From Candidula unifasciata (taxonomy: Eukaryota; Mollusca; Gastropoda; Stylommatophora; Geomitridae): a stretch of 64,000 nucleotides of DNA. The stretch is from assembly GCA_905116865.2 (NCBI GenBank), contig CAJHNH020005979.1, positions 333,501 to 397,500 of the forward strand, in the 5' to 3' direction. The position numbers were made by a program, and so were the translations under genes. A model generated the notes under the pieces. That model was not told the origin of the DNA. It worked only from the letters and a program-made list of their open reading frames with translations, and searched no databases. Of this stretch, positions 43,801-53,600 are shown piece after piece; the stretch's first letter is position 1; each line of letters begins with the position of its first letter.

Positions 43801-46800
43801 TGACACCTAAAGTGGTAACAGAGTAAGAGAAGAAGATTTAAAACATCTTTATTTTATCTAGTCATTACAAATATCTAATTATACTGTTACTTGCAATTAG
43901 AGATCAAAACACCTGAATCTTCCTAAACCACTGACCACAAATACTTACATGCCCCCCAGACAAGACCATCCTGTTGAACAGAACGAACTCTTTTCTCCAG
44001 CTCCACCATGTCGGTTTCATCATCCCAGGGCTTCACATCCAGCACCACACTGGACTTGGCAATAAGGACTGGCTCTGTAGGCAAATACACGTACTTATTA
44101 ATGATTGTTCAAACCAAACATTACATTAAATAAATGTTGACACAAGAACAAGACTGCAATTAAGATACTTTCAAAAGAGACTTTCATCCACTGAAGGAAG
44201 CAATACCAATAGTTAGTTAGCTGCGTGTCTTTTACAGGACGTTGCAGAACCAAACCCTAGCATTTTAAAACTTGTAGTTTTCTTGACAAATTTAGTTTGC
44301 CACTGCTTTCTGGACGGTCAGCTTCTCGATAACACCTTTGAAACCAACCAGCCTGCAGCTGGGATCGAACTCGGCATTACAAAGCGAGTTTGCAGCGCCT
44401 AAGCCACAGACGCCGACAATACCAATGGTAAGAATGTAAATCTACGAAGATAGACAAAGACAAAAAAAATTAAGAACAAAGTGCCTTGTATGGGTTTTCA
44501 TCGTTGAGCTGCGTGACAAAAAAATATGTGGTGCCCGTTTCAACATAGCTCCAATATTTGCACCTTTCGGCCTAGACATCTGTCACCTGTTATCCAGATT
44601 AGCCTTCCCAGTTAGTCTTGTGGAACACCTGTAGCCTTACATATGTGGTGACTTCCTTACCCCCTGACGGGTGTTGTCCCTAGAAAAAAACATCCAGGGT
44701 AGTGTGCAAATTGGTCGACACTCGAGGGAAGACAGTGGCAGAACATGGGAATTTCCCACCATCCAAAGAAGCTTTCATAAATGCAGAGCCCAAACATGAT
44801 GCACTGGTACTAGGTTCACCCAAGGAATCAGCATGACTGCTTGACCACATACCTGTACATTCAGCCTCCCACTCATTGCCGAGTAGCGCCCTTTAGGAAT
44901 TTGCAAATCTGAGACTACAGTTCCCTGAAAAAAATTGACATTTTACTTCCTCAGCATCTCAGACTTCTCTCTCTGACAGGGGCTCCTATTCTGTGGGCCA
45001 CTATCCATGGCGCATGAGGAACTGTGGCAGGAGTCTTGCATAAGGATCCGTCAAAACAGCACTGAGCCTGTTGGTGCTAGAGTATCTCCTTTTATCACTG
45101 CGCCACGCGTTCTGATTAAAAATTTATTCTTTCTTTTTCTACATGCCTTTTTCTCTGCAAAATCCCTTGCTCCCTATTTTTTAGTGATGCACTATTTCAT
45201 AGTTTTAATTCTCTACACCCAGAATTCAGGAAATATTCAACCGTCTTAATTTATTTTTACAAAGTACAATACTGAAAAGAGCAGGATTCACAGGCAAACA
45301 GTAAACATTAAAAAAAAGTTACCTTTAACAGAATAGTTAAAGTATGTAACCTCTCTTACGCAGATGTGGATGACACAGGGAAACCACCACATTAACTTGA
45401 CAAGTGTAAGTTCAGACACATTTCTTACCAACCATTAAAACTGAATGATGACACAGCCTCCTCCGGCAGCGAGTTAAAGTCTGTTGACAATGAAACGTCT
45501 GAGACCCAGAAATTAAAGATGAGCAACCTAGACCAAGCTGGTCTAGATGTTCTGTGCCAAACATGGCCTGGTTATACCCTAACATGCCTCTCACAGATTT
45601 GAAATTTCAGTATTGGTCTAGCACTCCCATGCCTGAGCCTGAAGAGCTCTGCAACACAGGTCCTTCAGAGATATATATCTTCATTCTGAAATAGGCAAGT
45701 CCATTTCTGGACCAAGATGATCTGAACACCAATACGTCATACTTGACAGTTTAAACACTTCTAGAAAATTCACAACCAGCCAAGAGAGGGAGAAAAAAAA
45801 ACTTACTTTTTGCCTTTTTTTCTGCATACTCCTTGACTCTTTTTTCCTTCAGTGCCTTGGCCTCTTCATCCTGCAAATAAAAAATACAAGAAACACTTTT
45901 ATCATGATTTCACTTTCATCCCTTTTCCACGCCTGTAGTAGTAATGGGAATATAGGGGTACACCTTTTTTTGAATAGACCAATCGGCACTTGGTGGGTGA
46001 TGTGGCCAGCACCATGCCAGCCACCTTTACTTCCCAGGACGGCACCTGGCACCCACTCAAGGCTGGGTTGACCTGGGAGTCAAGCCACAGCGACTTCCCT
46101 ATAATTAAACGTTGAGTTTTTGTCAAGGACAGAAACCGGGGACCGCAGTTTATCTTTCTATTCATCATAAAAAGCTTTTGGTTTCATTGTACCCATTAAT
46201 TACAAGACATTATAGAATCCATTTTTAGCCAAACTGTTATATTCCTGCCCTTCACTTGTCAGAGTTAACTTCATCATTGCATTTTTGGAGGGAAATAATT
46301 CACTTTATGCCCGGTTCTCTAGCGTAGTTGGCTAAACAGGACTGAGCAGTGACCAGGTGACAAACTCCTTGTGGTCCGGGTTTATGCCATGGGGTAGGCA
46401 GAAAAGCAAAATTTCTCCCAGATTTATGGTATTTATCATGGAATCAAGGCTGAAAGGTTGCGATATCCATAATACTGAGCCTAAGGGCTCATAATACTCA
46501 TGGCTTCTGGATACTAGAAAAAATTTTTTTTTCCCTTATTCATAATTGCTTGGCCAAACAAAAGAAATACTGTATTTATTTTAGGACCACTCTTTGGCAA
46601 TGATCTGTTACCCTAACATAAATAAGTTTTATAATAATTTCTGACAGCATTCAACACTTTTGCTGCACCATTTTACCAATATCCAGATCCATCTTCATGT
46701 TCCACATCTCAGCAAAGCCAGTAAATATTACTTTCATTTTATGAAATTGTGATATCTACAATTAAAATGTAAACTATGGAGCAATAACTCTCAACTATAC

Positions 46801-48398
46801 TTGTGAATTAATTGCCCATAGTTATTGAAAGGAGGCAACCCACAAGCAGCAGGCCTAGAGATGTGGTTATGTTTCTTATCTTTCATGTTCACCGGCTGTA
46901 AGCTCCGATGTAAAGTTCTAGTTTTCCACTCACTTGTGGACTTTGGTATTGCTTCAGAACTTGAGTTTTGTATGCATATGTTTTACAAATTTGGCTTATT
47001 TGTATGCAGACTGTTGGTTCATTGCCTCTCAGGCAGATGCATTCAGACCTAACCCTACCAGACCGCTGGCCCGGTTTACCGGGAATTTCTTAACCTGTCT
47101 CTATACAGCTGGCCCTAATCTGTGATATCCATAATACCGAGGCTTTTTGCGTAGTACGGGAAAACGATGCGTCACGGACTAAAAATAACAACCCAATCGT
47201 TATCAATTCTCTTTGTTAGACATTGCAAATGTCTGCCCTCGTGTGTTTGGATTATATTTGTGTTGTTTTACGTGGAAAAATTCTGAAAATTCACAATGAA
47301 ACGAGCGGCTGATGAACCAAGTTCTAGGCTTTTCACAGTTCAACAGGTGATCGTTCTTTTGGTTTATTCAGACTCTGTGATTTATATATATATTCATTAT
47401 CTGTGATAATTTCATAAAGAATACGTTCTTGAAGTGACACTGTCAGTGAGAGCGCGAATGATGATGAAAATCTTGAAAATGATAAATCTTGAAATAGATC
47501 TATAGTAGAAGGGGGTGTGTCCATCAAACGGCAACATCTGGTGTTCACTTTGTGTTGCACAAAGCACAAACACTGATAGTTCCAGTGAAGATCCACAGGG
47601 ATCTCTATACAAACTTCACTTGAGAACTGAATGGTGGAGGTCAAACAAACCCATGACCACCAGGGAGTGATCAACTCACCTGATCTCTTCACAATGAAGA
47701 GCTGTATACCTGGCTTCAAAGTAATCACCAATAACTGATATGATATGCTTGTTAGAAGGGCAGTAGGTGATTTATTCTTCCCTAACTAAATGGCGCCCCG
47801 GAACAAACACAGGGAGTGATTATGCCATTTGCCTTGGAATTTGAAGTGTGAGGGTTCAATTTCAAAACTACCAGCCCAGTCCATAATTGCTAGTGTTCTG
47901 GAATACCAAGGGGCCAATAACAGAGTTTTGTACGATAATCTTGGCAGGAAAGCATCTGCTTTGTGGAATCATAATGAGTCTGTGAAACAGGACATGGAAC
48001 TGCAGTGAAACATGGCTTTAAAGAAAACAAACCTTCTGGCATGAACTCTGAAAATAAGCTACAAAAACATTTCACATATGAAAAATACACTACAAAGGGG
48101 GGTCAAAGTGGCATAGCAGTTCATGTTACTGTCTGTTGAGATTTTTGGTAGGAGTATTATTCCCACCTATTCCACCTTAGCACCTGTGGGTTAGGCGTTG
48201 CAAACGTACTTCGTAATGCCGAGGTCCCAGGTTCAATTCCAGCTGCGGACGACTTGTCTTAAGTTGGTTTCGACAGTGCTATCAAAAACTTACCGTTCAG
48301 AAAGCAATGGCAAACTACTGAACGCAAAATATGCCTAGAAAAACCACAAATTGCTTGGGTTGGTGCTGCAACATCCTGTAAAGGATACCCAATTTTTT

Positions 48399-48434
<36 letters not shown>

Positions 48435-50575
48435 CCACCTCAAAAGTAAATCCAGCCTCATAAGAATAGGTACCAGCTAATTGTTTTCAGAACTGTATTG
48501 GAAAGTGAATGAAAAAAGGAAGTGAGCACCCCACCCTTATATGACATGGCCTAGAATGTATGAAGCCTTAACAGTTTACTTCACACCCTACCAGCACTTT
48601 CTTTACGGAGAAACAACTTACATATAGAAGATAATGAATACTAATGTTATACAATACTGACATGAGTGAGCACCCCACCCTCATATGACATGGCCTAGAA
48701 TGTATGAAACCTAAACAGTTTACTTCACACCCTACCAGCATAACTCCAACCGGACTTTCTTTACAGAGAAACAACTCACATATACCAGAGAATTACCACT
48801 AATTTTATAAAATACTTGCATGAGTGTTACAAGTTCCCATTTGTGGGGCGGAGGGGGGATCATGAAACAGACTAGACCTATTACTCTATAACAATTAAAA
48901 GACTTAGGGTTTGCAAAATCGGATGTGCTGGGCCGAGAGGGGCAAATATCACAACCTAAGCTGTAAACCAAGACAAAATGTGCTAAACACCCTTCAAACC
49001 TTTTAAGGGTGAATGTTAAAAAGGATAAAGAATATAAGACACAAATTAATTGAGAGAAAAAAATATTAAATAAACAAAAAAAAACATAATTAAATAGCAA
49101 ACATACATCACTCCCAAACAAGTCTATATCATCATCATCATCAGCTGCTGCAGCTGCCTTTTGAGGTTCTGGTGTTGGCTCAGGTTTAGCTGCAGCCGCA
49201 GAGGTTTCCCGAGGTTTGATTAAGGAAGCTGGCAGTTTGAGGGCAGCTATGGCTCTCTCAATTTCAACTTTCAGCTGCTGAGTGACTAAAGAAAACACAA
49301 GATTTTAATTCTTCTGGGGAAAAAAAACAACTAAAGTGCACAATGTGCTTTTTAACTGCTCCATATGTGGCACATTTCTGTTAAATCTGTATCCCTTGTT
49401 GAGCTGTTATATTATTTAGCATCCTTGCCCAAAACATACTAAAGGGAAAAGATGAGGGTAAGAAAGCAAGAGGTAAACAATACAAGTGGGGAGGATAACA
49501 TCAAAAGATGGAATAAAAGCAGTCTGAATGTATGTCCAGGAGAAAAGATAAACATGCTGAAGATACATTGCAGCCGGCCTTTACTGTGGAGAAGGCACTG
49601 CTTGACTCTTCTCCTTCTTTGTCCTTGAAAGGACAGTTGGCATGTTGTGTTGTGGTTCATAGCTGGGCTGCAATTTCTGCGCCTTGTGGTCCGACACACT
49701 GGATTTCAGCTCTTTTTGTTAACGTTCACCGGATGAAACTCCGGTGGAAATTTCTGGTTTTTCATCCGCTTCTGGATTATAGTCTTGTCCAGAATGTCAG
49801 CTTTGTGTGCACATCCATTTTACAGATCTGACTTATTTGTATGCAGACTGTTGATTCCTCACCTCTCAAGGAACCTGAAACCCACATGGGGTATGATTTC
49901 AGCAAAACCTTTTGCTCTGCATTCACCAGCTGTACTCCAGTGGAAATTTCTGATTTTTCATCCGCTTCTGGATTATAGTCTTGTCCAGAATGTCAGCTTT
50001 GTGTGCACATCCATTTTACAGATCTGACTTATTTGTATGCAGACTGTTGATTCCTCACCTCTCAAGGAACCTGAAACCCACCTGGGGTATGATTTCAGCA
50101 AAACCTTTTGCTCTGCATTCACCAGCTGTAAATTCCGGTGGAAAGTCCTGGCTGTTCCTCCATTTGGATTCTGGTTTTGTACCAGGACCTGAGTTTTGCG
50201 TGTACATCCGCTTCACTGGCTTATCTGTGTGCTGTTCTTGTTCCCTACCCATTAGACAGATGTAATCCGACTTTGAAGGAAAGCTAAACCTCTGTCTTTT
50301 ACGACAGTTTTACAGAGGGAGAGAGGGCCTATTTTTTTGCCCTGAAAAAAAAGGCCCCATAACTCACAAAAGGAGATTTTGGCTAATTTTTTTTTACCTC
50401 TAAATGTAAATGTTTATTACATCTACTAACCACCAAGACAAAAGAGGCGGAACAAACGGGATCCAAATCTGCAAAAAAGGTACGAATGTGTATACTATAC
50501 CATCAGAAAAAGCATATGATGCTGATAAGTAACCCCAAAACTCTTTAAGGGTCAAAAGGTCAGTATTTGTGGCTG

Positions 50576-50613
<38 letters not shown>

Positions 50614-53600
50614 CTTGGGCGATGTGGCTGAGGACTATTGCTTCAATGGGATATGAGAAGTAGTAGTAGAAGAATCTTTCAAACAGAACTTACAATTCAG
50701 AGACAGAACTATTATCCTCCTATGAAGTGTTCATCATATAAGATTTTAATGTGCAGATGGCAGAGAGATTACAGTGACTCTAATAGCTTCCGTTTGGATA
50801 CCACATGGACCAGTAGCTTTCCCATCCTTTGAGAGTTAGTACACTGTCTAATAATCTTCCTTAGATTACGAAATGAAAAACCTTCAACAAGTGATTAGTC
50901 TGAAAAGCTATTCCATGAAGTCAACAAACATTTAGCAATGACTTACTTTCAAAGAGCTTTTTGTTTTCACTTTCTAATTGGTCTACCCTCCTGCACAAAG
51001 CAACACCATCAACTCCGCCTCCCACAGCCTGAGAAGAGACACAGTTTATTTATCAGCTCACACAATAAACATCAAAGAATTAAAAAAACTTGACAACACT
51101 AGAAAACTCAGCCAAATTAATCAGTTCCTTTCTTTCTCCAGTTACCTCAACAAAGCATTGGGGTAAGATGTGAGGACCACCTCTGTGCTCTTTCTAATGT
51201 GTGCTGTAAGTTGGTCTTTATTCCTTTAAGGCTGTTTGTTCCTAACATTGTTTTCCAGTCTTCCTCTTGCTCTGTGTTTATTTTCTTGTGTTTTTTCTGT
51301 TGTGGCAGTTACTACCATGATATTCTCATTAAATGGCTAACCCATTTCATCTGTTGCTGTTAAATGAAAGGTATGACTGGTTCTGACCCATCTTTGAGCT
51401 TCTTTTTAAATTTTATCCTTTCTTGTTATTCCTTTAGCTCTACTGAGGCATAACTAGTTTTTAAAAGAGTAGAAAATTATAGGTAAGAAAAAAAGTTGGT
51501 AAGAAACAACAAACAGTTTATGTTAGCTTTACAAAGTCGATCACAATAAACGAACAAAGGAGGTTGCGGCGATTAGCCTTCATCAGCACATAAAGAACAA
51601 TACAGTACACATACACAAATATGCTCTAACTATGAAGTGACTACATGGGACTAATGTACACAATAAATGATATGTGTTCCTGGCGAAAAACTTACTTCAA
51701 AAGGATGTCAAGGACAGGTACTGGCAAATTTATCACCAACGCACGGACGGGGAGCAAAGAACGGGTACACTATAACTAGGAAATGGACGGAGTAGACGCC
51801 CACAAACAGCGTACACTGAGTGTCTAAAGAGGGAGGGAGGGGGTGGCCAATAAGGCGTGACCCGGGTTGGGTCGTGGGGATGACATTGGTCCATCTCATG
51901 GAATAAAAGTGGTGCCTGTGCTAACGAACAAATACCAACAGACAGGCAGGCAGATATATAGACAGATAGATGGGTGGATAGATGGATGGATGGATAGATA
52001 GATTAGATAGATCATGGATTGTAGGGTGTATGGATGAGTGGGTAGTGCAATAGATGGGTGGGTAGACAAATAGACGAAATGATGGATGGCTATACTCGTG
52101 GATGGATGGAAAGTAAAGTAGATGGATGGATCGGCCGATATATAAAATCAGGTAAAAACAAGGGTCTCAAGACACGATGCTTCTCACTTACTGTCAGCTA
52201 TGAAATAGAGACAGTAAGGGTGATTGTTATACAAAGTATCAGTCTTACTGAACTGGTTAAAAAACATAATGTAAGGGAGCAATGGAAAAATAGCCAGGGT
52301 AGATGGTGAGGTGAGTGGGTGGTGAGATAGATGGGTGGGTAGATGAGTAAATGATGGCTATATTGGTGGATGAATGGAATTGCTAATATATAGAATCAGG
52401 TAAAAACAGGGGTCTCGTGATAAGATGCTTCTGTTACTGTCAGCTATCAAATAGAGACAGTAAAGATGCTTGTTATACAAAGTAATCATTCGAGCCCGAG
52501 AGTAAAACTGTTAACAACCAGAATGTAAAGGAGCGATGAAGGGATAGATGGGAAAACGGCATGTGTGGATGGTGGAGTGAATGAATGAGTGTGTCCTGGG
52601 ATAGATGGGTGGGTAGATAATGGATGGCATAACTAGAACACCCATCAAAGAGTCTCTAAAAGAAACAACACATGAATTAAAATTGTACTAAACACATTAC
52701 ACACCAGATATACCGTAACAGCAATATTTCAAAGCTTATTACATGATAAATTTTCCCCCCGTGTGGGTTCCGGGGCCCCATTGTGGGGAAAACAAGAATA
52801 GACCCACTGCCTCCCCAAAAGCATGTCGTAAGAGTCGACTAATTGGGGAGCTTCCTTTGAAGTCGGAGTGCATCTGCCGGAGAGGCAAGGAACCAATAGT
52901 CTGTATTCAAGAGAATGAGATCTGTAAAACTGATGCACACGCTACACTCAGGTTCTGGAGCAGGACTGCAGTTCAGTAGTGGACAAGCAACCAGAACTTT
53001 CCGCCAGAGTTTACAGCTGGTGAACGCGAAGAAGAAGAAGAAGATAGATTTTCTGGTACAGTAGTATTTCAAAGCTCAATTAATGCTAGATTTATTGGTA
53101 CAGCAGAATTTTAAAGTACATTATATGCTAGATTTATTGGTACAGAAGAATTTTAAAGTACATTATATGCCAGATTTTCTGGTAAAGTATTTCAAAGCAC
53201 ATTATTTGCTACATTTTCTGGTACAGTAATATTTCGAAGCACATTATGTGCTAGATTTTCTGGTACAGTAGTATTTGACAGCACATTACACGTTAGATTT
53301 TCAGGTATATTTCAAAGCTCATTACACACTAGAATACATGGTACTTTTAAAGGTAAAGGCACTCTTATACCAGATACCGTTGACAGGGCATGAAGTGTTA
53401 GGCTTAAGCGTAAAAAAAGTGTTTTTTGGAAGCTGTAGCCTCCATCAACGTAAGGACTAACCATAATTAACATTAAAACATTAACTGCACCATATTATAT
53501 GGCAGAGTCTTTCTCCGCAGAATGGCTAGCCACCTGCAAAGAGCATCACACAAAGCACAAACTCCAGAGCTCTAGCGAAGTGAATCTATGAACTTCTGGG

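Noticed and set aside
49732..50265. Repeated protein frames [17 protein letters not shown] on the plus strand
   Set aside because: Product of the 196-bp tandem duplication of a retroposon.
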